NCBI GenBank assembly: GCA_964036155.1
Contig: OZ038422.1
Span: 16,763,201-16,827,200 of the forward strand
Direction: 5' to 3'
Length of the DNA stretch: 64,000 bases
Origin: Diploscapter coronatus
Lineage: Eukaryota; Nematoda; Chromadorea; Rhabditida; Rhabditidae
Positions 22,376 through 33,452 of this stretch are shown piece after piece. Numbering within the stretch: position 1 is the first letter of the stretch; each line of letters opens with the position of its first letter. Both the position numbers and the translations under genes were made by a program. Below the pieces are notes generated by a model. The model had not been told where the DNA came from and made no database searches. It saw only the letters and a program-made list of their open reading frames with translations.

Positions 22376-25300
22376 TTAGGGCTGCTGGTCAGCGATCAGG
22401 GGTACGTTCGTGAACTGACCCAGCAGGGCGGCCATCAGAGTTGGGCCTGCAAATTATTCAACCTCCTTTGTCATTTCATGACCGTCGATTTTCAATTTCT
22501 AACGATACCATCGAATCTAAAGAGAAGTGAGACGGAAATAGGAGAAAAACTAAGCGAAAGGACGTTCTCCCTCCCTCTCGACCTTTTCTCGTGAAAAACT
22601 CGATTTCTACAAATAGCGAGTATTGCTTTTCGCGGGCCTAGAATAACTTATATATTAGCAGTTTCATTTTTAGAGAAAAAAAGCAGAAAGTGCGTATAAA
22701 AATTCGCCATATTAGTCAATGAGAATAAACTGAAATTGTAGTAAGAATTAATTTTGTCACATGAATTCGATGCTTCACTTTCTTACAATCAGATTTGGGA
22801 CTTTTCTACCACAACCGTGGTGCGATGACCAAATTTCAAAAAGTTTCAAGCCTGCTTACAATTTCATTTAAAATTCTGCCTTAGTCATAATTGAGAATAA
22901 TTTTTATCTTAGACCGAAAACCCTACTAATACGATTTTTTAAAATCCAAATTCAACCTACCGTATCCAGTGGCTCTCTCCCCACTCTCAGCAGGGGCAGC
23001 CATATCGACATGAGCCCAGTTGATTCCCTCTCCGAATTCGATGTGCGCGCCGATGAACAGACCGCCAATGGCTGTGGGAGGGCCCTGCAACTATATATTC
23101 ATTAAAGATCATCGACTAGAAGGCACACCCCCTATTGGGAACTGTCCTATTCGGAACCATTTTATTAGCTCCCCCATGTTTCCTATTCACAAAAAGTTTC
23201 GAATAGGACAGTTCCCAATAGGGGGTGTGCCGACTAGAATTCTCACATCAGGATTTCCCAAATTGCTGTTCTTCATGTCTGCCACCTCGCTGCTGAGGTC
23301 CTTGAAGTGAAGTTCGGGTGCGAAGATGTGGTTGACCAGATAGTCGCCTGAGTAGAAACCCGCTCGCTGCATCTAAAATTAGAAAATATGTAGAAGAGTT
23401 TTCAATTAACTTTTTCTGTAATGCATAGAAATGCGGAAATCTAATTCGTTTTGAATTGTCAACAGCATCTAGTGTGTGAGACTTACTATCCATTGAAAGA
23501 GTTAATAGAAAGGAGAAATAACGTTACTGATTTTGCATTCATTTCAATGATAGGCAATGGCATGTTTGCAGTTATTGTACCATTCTACCGACTCTAACTG
23601 GTTTAAATAGGGAATCAAATAGTGAAATAGGTCATATGATTTGTCAAAACCTGACCTGTTTCTCCAAAGCCTCGCTGTTGGCCATGCAGGCCGCGTGCAA
23701 CTTGCCGGAGACGTACTTCTGCGCGCCCGTCAGGGTCGCCATGTCCACGATGAAGTTGCACTGAAAAATGATGATTTGATTAAAATGGAAGACAATTTTC
23801 AAGGTTCTAAAGCTGACAAGCATAGTTAAGGTAGTGGAAAGAGAACATAATGGAAAGATGGTAATCATAATGCTAAATGCGTTGCTAACTTGCGAACTCT
23901 GCAAATGTACGGAATAAATGAAAAATACGCACTTTGAGATGATTCCTCGCATAGAACACTCCATCGGCCAAAACGAGGCGACCTTCCGCATCTGAAAACA
24001 ACAGTTACGTCACTTCCCTATTATTACTCCAATATAAAATACCCGTGTTGTTGATTTCGACCGTCTTTCCGCTCAGCATTCTGATAATGTCATCCGGCTT
24101 GCTGAAAGAGTTTCGTTAATTAATTGATTAAATTCTATATTTTGACTTCTAACACTTGGGAATTGATCAAAAATATATTAATTACAGATAATGCAAAAGT
24201 AAAGTGAAGAAAAGGAGCAAAACGTTGAGTTTAGACAAGCATTTTCACTCGAAACTAAAGAAATGAGACAATAAAATAACTAACTTAGCCTCCGGGCTAA
24301 TGTTATTCTCAACGATGCAGAGACAGGCATGCAGATTCTGCTTGAAGCCGGACTTGACGAGCAGAGAAAAGGCCTGCAACATTCCGGCGGCACCGCCCAT
24401 GTCACGCTTCATCGCTGAAATTTGGAAACATAAATGCCTTAAAAATCAATATCAAGCCCCAATTTTGCATATCTTAAAATGTTCTATTTCAATCATTTAT
24501 CCTTTCACTACAATAATAATGATTCCGATTTTCCATTTTCTCCCATTTTTAAAACATCTCATAAAAATTAAGAGGTGGTTGAATAAAAAAAAACTCACAA
24601 GGCATAGCGGTCTTTCCCTTGATTTGCATGCCGCCAGTGTCGTAAACGACTCCCTTTCCAACCAGGGCGAAATTCTCCGTGGCTCCTGCCGGAGTGTAGC
24701 TGCAATGCAACACATTATTCTTTCCGTTCAAATTTCAAATGTCGAACCTGAGGACAACGAATGCAGGCGGCTGCGGTCCTGCCTTTCCCACGTTGTAGAT
24801 TCCACCGAATCCCTCTTCGCGAAGCTGCTCGCCCTAAAATAGAGGAAAAAGATTTGGAATATCGTTCTCTTCGGAGATGCGTTTTTATGCTACTTGCATA
24901 TTTTAATTAAGGCAGATTTAATCAGATTTTTTTCCGAATGATCTATTCTGCATTTGAAACTCATAAAAAGGAGAAAGGTTTTGTTCATTTCTCGAAAAAC
25001 TAACCACAATAGCATTGAACTGAACAGTAGCGATGGAGTTGAGCTGATTGGCGACATTCTTAGCCTCTTCCACGAGAGCAGAAGTGGTCATCAGATTGGC
25101 TGGAGTGTCGATCAGACGACCCGTCTCTCGAATCGAATGCACCAGGTTGTTAAGAAAATCGATGTCCACGTCCGACAGAGGCTGCAAAATTATCATGATC
25201 AATGGAAAAGTCCTATTATTTTTCCATAAAAATTATCTTGTCTATTGCAATAAGAATTTCAGTATCAAATAAAGAGAGTACGAAGATAAAACTCATTTTC

Positions 25301-26457
25301 AATTCCCTAGACTGAATAAAAGCTACGAATAAATCGTGAACAATAATGGAACTCGCCTTCTGATCCATGACGACAATATCGAGCTGGACAGTCTTCCATC
25401 CTTCCTGTTTGGTTTTCATCGAGAAGGAAGGGAAGGAGCGAGCGATGTTCGCCACAGAGGGCAGCACGTCATCGTGGTTCGCAAGCAGGACCAGTTGCAG
25501 ATTCTGAAATGAAACAGCTCATTCTCTGTATATTATCTTATCGAAAGACAGAAATTATTATTTTGCTGATTTTTTCAGAAAAATATACCTCGATTCCTTT
25601 GGGCGGCTTCAGATCCTTGACTTCCTTGAACAGAATGTGAGCATTCGACGAGTTCAAGTATCTGAAGAAGTGTTTTATTAGGTGTCTTCTAGTTATTAAA
25701 CCTGGAAGAATATGGCTTAGGGTTGTCGAGGCACTTGAAGAGAACTCGATTGAGAATGGCATAGACAGTGCAGCCAGAATCGGGTAGGGCGCTCAGGGCC
25801 GAATTCAGACTAGAGGTATCTGAAACGTTTCGCGAGTTTTGAACATCATATCCACGATACGAAAAATCCAACGATATTCTTTCATTGTTAATTTGCTTCT
25901 TCGTCGAAAATTTCTATCGAACTAGTCGAGATTTCGTGAAATAAAATTATCCACGCAAAGAGTTGTGTCTACTCGAGCATATTATGTGTCGCTCTCAAAA
26001 ATTAGGATTTGTTCGAGTTGAAGTTCGCGTCATTGTAAGAAACCTACCGATCGAATCGGGCAGTTTGGTTTTGAGTAGCTCGACATCGATGTTGTCGAAG
26101 TGGCGACGCTGACCGAGGTAGGCTACCACCGTCTTCTAAACAAAGCTCTATCAAATGATTTGTTTAAAGTGAATTTTCGGATTCATTGAAAGTTCAGTTT
26201 ATCAACTACCAAATACGAAAATTTGATCCACCTCCTCTTTTCAAATACTTTCATCTCAAAAAAGAAGTTTCTAGATGAGTTGTATGTAAAGTGAGTCAAT
26301 TTTTCATTCAATAATCTGCCCTTATCATCACTTTAATAAACACATGGACAACTTTTGGGGTAGGGAAATAACCTTACTCGAAGCAAAATCATACCTCAAA
26401 TCTATCAGTGACCTTGGCCAGTCCATTCCTCACATTGTTGACCATAAACGAGGCCAT
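22376..26457 (-). CDS. NPEPL1: M17 leucyl aminopeptidase, NPEPL1/LAP-1 type
   Basis: Fifteen exons from the ATG at 26457 to TAA at 22376 (for example 26457-26395, 25503-25357, 25181-25005, 24699-24599, 24414-24285, 23760-23656, 23372-23247, 23084-22961 and 22446-22376) sum to 1527 bases, 508 residues. Metal and active-site motifs of family M17 are intact: VGKGVVYDTGGMQIKGK (Lys and Asp), MKRDMGGAA, NNTDAEGRLVLADGV and MATLTGAQ. WAHVDMAAPAESGERATGYG is the usual C-terminal block. It is a two-metal cytosolic enzyme releasing N-terminal residues from peptides, forming hexamers in known members. The intron after DQK uses a GC donor (AAG|GCGAGT at 25356), required by the frame. The intron at 23085-23246 contains a 110-bp miniature element. 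TTGCAG lies about 25 bases before the ATG. Confidence 0.95.
23114..23239. mobile_element. 110-bp MITE with 8-bp target duplication, hAT-like, in an aminopeptidase intron
   Basis: The element spans 23122-23231. Its ends are inverted repeats of at least 32 bases starting GGCACACCCCCTATTGGGAA, with one or two mismatches further in. It is flanked by the direct repeat GACTAGAA (23114-23121 and 23232-23239). An 8-bp duplication is typical of hAT elements, and its central TA fits the nnnTAnnn pattern of the Buster group. It has no coding sequence. Removing the element and one repeat leaves an intron of about 44 bases. Confidence 0.85.
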
Positions 26458-27287
26458 GACTACTGCCGCTGTTGTTTTCTGACCTGCAAATTGAAGACAT
26501 TAGCTACGACTGCAGAGCTGCTCAGACTACAATCACAACCAACTGACAGGCTGATGAGATAACGAAACGAATCGTGTCAGATGCAGGACTGACAAACTGC
26601 AAAGGGAATGAAAGAGCACGATCAAATTGATAAAAAAGATCATTTATTCATGTGTCAGAGATAATTCTGTTTCTGAATGATGAGTAGAGCTTTCGAGCAT
26701 TGCAATGATGATTTGTATTTGTTGTGACTACTTGCAAGGTTAATGTGCTCTTCTGCAAAAGACAATCTAACGGATGGGAAAGGTGAGGGAAAGCAAGACA
26801 ACTGCATATTTGTATAGAATTACAATTAGGCATAGTTTGAAGATATCACCTAGTCCAATTTTGACCTCCAGCAACTAATATCTAATGTGAAAAGAATGTT
26901 TCGAACACTGGTTTCTGATGGCAAAGAACTGAATTTGGAGATTTTAGATTTAAAAAAGAAGCGGGTTCAAGCAAAAGAAAAGTAAGGGAAAGTGAACTTT
27001 ACAACTCTTGAGAAGGAAAGGGTCATCTCAAAAGGAGAAACGAGTAATTCACAATTCTGTGGCATGATGAATTTTATCAGAAAATTTGATAAAATTCGTA
27101 ATGTCATAAAATGTGATGATGTGGTGAAAAGGAGCACTTGGCTGACTAGAGCGCGCTACAGAGGGGATAAAAGAATGATAGGGAGCTTAAAATGAGGCAG
27201 ACCAGAGAAGAGAGGTTTTGAGTCCGATACAGAAAGTATGCAGAGCCAAATCATCTCATCTCCGGCTTCGACCAGACAGCAACTCGA
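26458..27287. other. Intergenic between the aminopeptidase and succinyl-CoA ligase genes
   Basis: Both neighbours are on the minus strand, so this holds the 3' UTR of the ligase gene and the promoter or leader of the aminopeptidase gene. No gene, RNA or repeat is visible. At about 830 bases it is longer than the roughly 100-base gap usual within nematode operons. Confidence 0.5.
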
Positions 27288-30200
27288 TTAGATTGACAAT
27301 TCGAATTTGACGTCGATCTGTGCCGCGCGGGCCAGGTTCACGATATTCGACAGCTTCACCACCATCTTCGCTGCCTGAAGTCGAGAGAATTTTAGTAGAC
27401 GCATAATTTATTACTTTTGAGAAGATCGAATAATGGATAAAATTTCTCCTTTGCAAAACTTCAATGTTAGACAGAAAAATAAATAAATCAAAAATTACCT
27501 CATCGAGATTGTCGCAGGGGAGAATGCGCAGTTGAGAGGTAGCGATCAGGGCCTTGGCATCTTCGACTTTCGTTCCTAAAATGATTCAATTATTGAAGAA
27601 TAGAAAATATCGAATTCATGTCAAAATAACGGTGAGAAGTAAAATCGCGAAATTCCTATTCCTATACGTTCAACATGAATCTAAAAACGGTAATGTTCAT
27701 TCATTCAAAAAAAAATCAACCTATTAATGCAATTTATCTCTCCCTAGTAATATAAAATTAGCTTTGCCAACCTTGGAGACGAACGACGATGGGAATCTTA
27801 AGATCGAGCTCTCTGGCAGCGTTGATGATGCCTTGCGCGATGACGTCGCAGCGCATGATTCCACCGAAGATGTTCACCAAAATTGCATTCACCTGCAAAC
27901 GAACGTTACTCATTCGGATCACAAAGATTTTTTATCAATGATTTCTAATAATTCGATAATGAAAGTTAATAGTTTAATCGATGCAATCCGAATTATTCGT
28001 ACCTTCTTCTCATCAGCAGTGATGATCTTGAACGCCTCAGTGACCTGTTCGACAGTGGCCCCACCTCCCACGTCCAGGAAGTTGGCCGGTTCGCCTCCGT
28101 GCAGCTTGATGATGTCCATCGTCGCCATTGCCAAGCCCGCACCGTTCACTGCAAATGATAAGATAATTTATATAAGTATGCAAAGGTTTATGGAACATCG
28201 TAACTTCTGAAAAGCATCAAATTCTGTCATCAATCAATAATAATTTGCCTTTCAAAGTATAAGATTGTGTTGAAAAATTGTTGAAAATTCTCGTACCCAT
28301 GCAACCGATATTTCCATCGAGTCGAATGTAGTTGAGATTGGCAGCTGCAGCGCGCACTTCGAGTGGGTCTTCCTGTTTCATGTCCTTCAGAGCGAACAGC
28401 TCCTTCTGGCGATACTCTGCATTCGAATCTAACAGCATCTTGCAGTCCATGCAGTACACTGAAATTCGTTTCATCTCAAAAATTGACTTTTTGGAAATTT
28501 GTTTGAAAGAAATTCATCAATGTTTATCAAAACTTCGACATAGAATTATCGAGTTTACTGTCGTTTCAGCGAAATTATTTGAGGAAGGAAGTAGGGTATC
28601 TATGAAACATGCGATTTCCTTTTCAATACTCCCAGATTTAGGCAAGGGACGACTAATTTAGACATGTATCTTATTTTTAGAATATACCATCTCCATTGAC
28701 ATCTTCTGCCATCGGATTGATCTCAATGAGAGTGGCATCGCTCTTATGGAACAGATTGTATAGTTTGATGATAATTTCAGCTGCCTGTGGAATGCAATCG
28801 CCCTGAAAAAAATCAATTCGAGTAATTTAAAAATCGCAGAAAATTGCTGACATTAGAGATTGTTCGAAGTGGTTAGACTTTCATTTTTTTTAATGATTTT
28901 CATGTCTTTAACGAGAAATGAAAAATAAGGAAAAAATGACTTATTTTGAACGTTTCAATAAATAGAAAAGCTAAAGCTAACTCACAGCGAATCCCATTTC
29001 GGTGGCGACTTCCTCGGCCAATTGCCGCGAGACTCCAGTAGCCACGTTAATGGGCACCTGCAAAATGTTTTATTTACCAAATGAATTCCTCCTTCGAATG
29101 GACTCGCCTTGACAATTGCACTCGGCTCTGTTGCAGCCACTTCTTCGATGTTCACACCACCACGCGAAGAACCGATTATGATCGGGCCCTGAAGACAACT
29201 TATTACAAATTTCACAAATTATTGAAATGTCCAAACAAATATTCAATATTTGGCAAGAGAATATTTGTAGTGAAAGGTTTCTGTGAGTATTTCAAATTTA
29301 AACCTTGTTTTCTTTCCACTTACATTAGTGAGTCTATCAAGTGTGATGGAGAAATAGTATTCGCGACGAGTGTACAACCTCTTGCAAACGAGCACCTGAA
29401 TAGAAATAAAGTTCGTCATGAAGCAAAGACATAAAAATAATAGTTGAAACCTAAAATAAAAATTTAAAAAAAACAGTATGCATGACATAGAGAAATAAAA
29501 TTTGAATGGAAAAGTAAACATTTTTCGAAGTCTGTTCTACACTATTTTGTATTTTAATATCAAATCATTTTGCAATTTCTGCAGTTTTCAAAATAGCCCA
29601 ACCTCTTCGCAGAGTTTTCCCTTGCTGTCGGTCTGTTTGGTGATGAGGTGGGCGCCGATCATGAGTTTGGACTTCTCGTGCACATCCTCGGGGGTGAAGG
29701 CCATGTGCACTCCGCCCTGCAGGCCGCTGTCAAATCTACCCTTTCCTCTGCCTCCAGCCAACACCTGCGCCTTCACCACATAGTCCTTTCCTCCTGCAAA
29801 TTACAAATTAATAATTATTTAAGCCTCTCAGACTATTTGAAGCTCGAGCTTCTCCTCTTCCTAACACTTATTCACACGCCCTTTCAGTAAGTCTAACCTA
29901 GCAGGATTCTTATGAGATCAAAGACAAGAAACTAAAGAGATGGTGAACGATGTTCTAGAATAAATTAGAAATCTCAAATCTCGATTCCGAACAATCGAAC
30001 AATTTTCTTCAATACTAATTGCAACTCACCAATTTTCTGTGCCTGCTGCTTCGCCTCATCAGCACTTTTGGCGACTCCGAAGGCTGGCACCTGAAAATAC
30101 AGAATTTTATGGCAAAGCACTTCATTGCATAATTCGTCCATCTGCTAACTGTAAGTTAAATCAAGAATGCATGAAACTCGACATAATGAAATATTAAATT

Positions 30201-30508
30201 GGAAGACTTTATGCAGGTCCGATTTGAATTATCTAGAACGCACCTTGATGTCGTTCTTCTCGAGAATCTTCATTCCGTGATGTTCCTGCAGCATGAGCGT
30301 CCTTGCAGAGGGCGCCAGCATCTGAATTGGGTCAAGTCAGAATCAATTTGTTTCTCATTTTTCTCAAACAGGAGCGGGACGGAATTGGAATATATGATTA
30401 GAAATTTCCTTAAAGATTTCCGGAATTGAAACTCCGTCACGCTTCTTCAATTTTTCTTCTCACCTTTTGCGTATTGCTGAGCAGAGGTTGACCGACTCGG
30501 CCGAGCAT
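27288..30508 (-). CDS. SUCLA2: Succinyl-CoA ligase [ADP-forming] beta subunit, mitochondrial
   Basis: Thirteen exons (30508-30464, 30321-30244, 30090-30030, 29793-29603, 29395-29324, 29188-29108, 29057-28986, 28802-28688, 28458-28297, 28148-28003, 27892-27772, 27575-27499 and 27374-27288) sum to 1308 bases, 435 residues. With the alpha subunit it makes ATP from succinyl-CoA in the TCA cycle, in the mitochondrial matrix. ATP-grasp features: [64 protein letters not shown] and [16 protein letters not shown]. The last motifs match the ATP-specific SUCLA2 rather than GTP-specific SUCLG2. The first 30 residues are Arg-containing and nearly free of acid, consistent with a mitochondrial presequence. 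One intron has a GC donor (AAG|GCGAGT at 29107). The ATG is 5 bases after TTTCAG. Confidence 0.95.
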
Positions 30509-32332
30509 TGCTTCTGAAATGGGACACAGTTGTTTCGAAGGAGTGAAAATTGATATGGAGAAACGAGTTCAACGACTCACGAAAATTTCTGTGCAAAACT
30601 AGGCGAGTCTGGAGTGAATATGTCTAGAGAGCGTAAGTGGAGTTAAATTTTTGAAGCGAACTTTATAAAGAGATTTTTCGTCGCCTAAGTTTATCTCGAA
30701 TATAAAGCCGTTTCAAGGGGAAATTTCTTTGCACAAATGCAACCGATTAATGGGTGAACAACTTTCTATGAGATTATCCATTTCTAAAACGGTAACGAGT
30801 ATCAGGATCAATCAAAATCAGGTTTTCATATGGTCTCGTTTCCACTAATTAAGTTTCGTACTCCAAAACCCAATTGTGCTCTCTAATAATGTCGAGGAAA
30901 TGAGCTGATTCAAAATCGACGAGAATCATTGATGCACTTTAATTCGAGAATGGCAGAATAGTTCAATCCATCGACTGAAAATCGTGAAATTTTTCATTTC
31001 AAGAATGAGCAATACGCTGATCAATTAGTTCTTAAAGTCGAGAGCAATTAAGAGGCGATAATTAGGGTGATTAACGCCAGAAAATTAAAGAAAACACATG
31101 CAGAAACCGAGATGGAGGGCCGAGCGATGGACAGTGCAAATAGGCAGTGGGCGGGACGAAGAAATGATGTTTGCAGCGACTTCGCAAAGTTCTCAATTTT
31201 CAACCTTTAAAAGTTGAAAATTTGCAACATTTCCAAATTTTCGCGTCGTTTTGCGTTATTTTAGGGTGAACTGAAAGAAAATATACTTTTAAAGTTTCTG
31301 GAAACGCAGCGAAAATTGCTGAGCCCGACTAAAACGAAAATATTCAATTTATCGAGTAAATAATTTCTTCCGAGGAAAAACTCAAATATTCCAAAATATT
31401 CGCTAAAAACGAAGGTTTATCTCCTGCGTCTGAAATAAATTTAATTTTTGAAAGGCTCTGCCGAATGAAAGATTACCGAAAATCTTCCAATTGTTATCAT
31501 TTCGCGTATTTTAATTCGGTTACATTTGTTCGTTTTCCTTATCATTCTGTTTCTTATCTCTATCTTCCGCTAGAATACTTCGTAGTCTAAGATTGAAAGT
31601 ATTGATATTTTCTGATCTTATCCAAATGCATGAAAGTAACGAGTAGGCAATTGATTGGCGGAACATTCCGAAAAATTTCCTTCCTTTTCTCTCTTTCTCT
31701 CTCTCGCATTTCTTCTTCCTTCCCTCTTAATCCTGACCTCAATGTAGGTCATTTTCCTACACTTTCCAAGACTTCACCAATTCTCTAATTCTCGTCTAAA
31801 TTTGATACGACTCGATGATTTTGTACAGTCGTTCGATCTTATCTCTTTCCGATTGCTAACCACACCGTATTATCTTGTTTTTCATCCTCTTCATTCTAAT
31901 ATGACCACAACCATTCCACTTTGAGAGTGAATACAATCGTTACTTCGAGTAGTGAGCATTCAAGACACTTCTTCCTATCCTCAACTGATTACTTAGCAAG
32001 TTTTGCATTTTATAGAATATTGCTTATCTCAAATTTTTATTCAAATAGGTCTAGAGATCTCATTTCAAACATCTTTAGTTCATTCTATTTTCTGGGAAAT
32101 TTTGCAACATTTCATTTTTATATGCATCGCTAATAAGATTTGGGAAAATAAAAGTGCTATTCGTGCACAAAATTTGTACGAGGAGAAGCCATATTTCTTA
32201 GCGTCGGCTAACTTGTTGTCTTCCCTATTTTTGTGAGATCAGATAATATCTAGACTTTCATCAATTTCATAATGCGCACACATTTAAACCTACCGATTTC
32301 TAACATATCGCTAGAAATGTCGATATTTAGGC
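30509..32332. other. Intergenic between divergent succinyl-CoA ligase and ACBP genes
   Basis: A divergent promoter region of about 1.8 kb. A pyrimidine-rich tract (CTCTCT and TTCC runs, about 31675-31730) is the only structure seen. The stretch ends with a TTTAG acceptor just before the ACBP start codon. Confidence 0.5.
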
Positions 32333-33236
32333 ATGTCTCTGGACGATAAATTCAACGCCGCCGTGAAGATCGTGCAGAACTTGCCGAAAGATGGTTAGTT
32401 TTGAGGAAAAGTTACAGAAAAGACATAACTACTCCTTTCAGGTCCTCTGACGACATCTACTTCTCAGAAGCTGACATTCTATTCGCTCTTCAAACAGGCG
32501 ACTGTTGGCGACTGCAACACAGAAAGACCGGGGATGCTTGCGTTCACCGAGAAAGCTAAATGGTAAGAACCTAATTTTTGTGGTGAACAAATGAACGAAT
32601 GCCTCTTCCTTATGAACCTAATACAGGTATCTGCCAAAACATAGATCTTCACGAATAAGATTATGACCTTCGTTCAACTTTATGAATTTTTTTTGCACTT
32701 TAGATAGGGCCCCCAAACGCATTTTCGAGGTTATCATTTTAAAGTAAAAACCATATCGATACTTAGATCTGGGTGTAACTTAGATGGGCGGACCATTGAA
32801 AAAATTCCTTTGACGAATTTTACCCGTAAAATTAGGTGAAAACAAACTTATATTGTAAACGCGCATTTTGCCTTTTCAAATTTAAAGTGCAAAAAATGGT
32901 ATGCATAGTGTTTGCGGACCCTAGTTTTGGGCCTAAACTTGTTATTTTTATGATTAGAAGTCCCTTTCATCAATCGTTTGCAATACATTCCCCTGACACT
33001 ATAATCACGATACTACAGGGATGCGTGGAATGGCGTGAAGGGAATGTCGGCAGAGGAAGCAAAGCAGAAATATGTCGATGAGATCAATTCTGTTTTCGAC
33101 AAGGCTGCTGAGGTAACCGATACATAAATTTAAGCAATGCTCAATTATATTCTTTTAGACAATCGACATTGAAAGTTGGCTCAATCAGATCGATCCCTGC
33201 ATCAAGGAAAACTTGGCCCTTCTCGGTAAACACTAG
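32333..33236 (+). CDS. Acyl-CoA-binding protein (ACBP)
   Basis: Four exons: 32333-32393, 32442-32562, 33019-33112 and 33159-33236; 354 bases, 117 residues. The single ACBP domain begins at [20 protein letters not shown]. It carries the family core [18 protein letters not shown], then [20 protein letters not shown] and YVDEI, which supply the acyl-CoA-binding Tyr, Lys and Trp residues. The last 30 residues ([14 protein letters not shown]...LLGKH) extend beyond the 86-residue minimal ACBP. The protein binds long-chain acyl-CoA in the cytosol and buffers the pool for lipid metabolism. The ATG lies only 2 bases after a TTTAG splice site with no visible donor close upstream, which suggests a trans-spliced or very short leader. 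Intron 2 (456 bases) is long for this gene. Confidence 0.95.
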
Positions 33237-33452
33237 AATCTCACAAGTCGAAGTTTTTCTCAAAATTTTTTAAAATAAAATTGCATTTTATATGAATAAA
33301 ATTTCTAACAAATTTGATAGGCATAGAATCGTGATGACAAGGCACAATTCGAATTACTGAGAATATAGACAAAATGAATGACAACTGAAATCTTCCGAGG
33401 TTTACTAATATCCAATTGTACTTTTTCCTGTTCATTCTTAACGACTTGCAAT

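Noticed and set aside
22376..30508. Aminopeptidase and succinyl-CoA ligase genes as a nematode operon
   Set aside because: The gap of about 830 bases is larger than usual operon spacing, and no SL2-type signal can be identified by eye.
32690..32935. Possible inverted repeat in ACBP intron 2 around TTTTTGCACTTTA
   Set aside because: Only a short core pairs; the flanking matches are not consistent in order.
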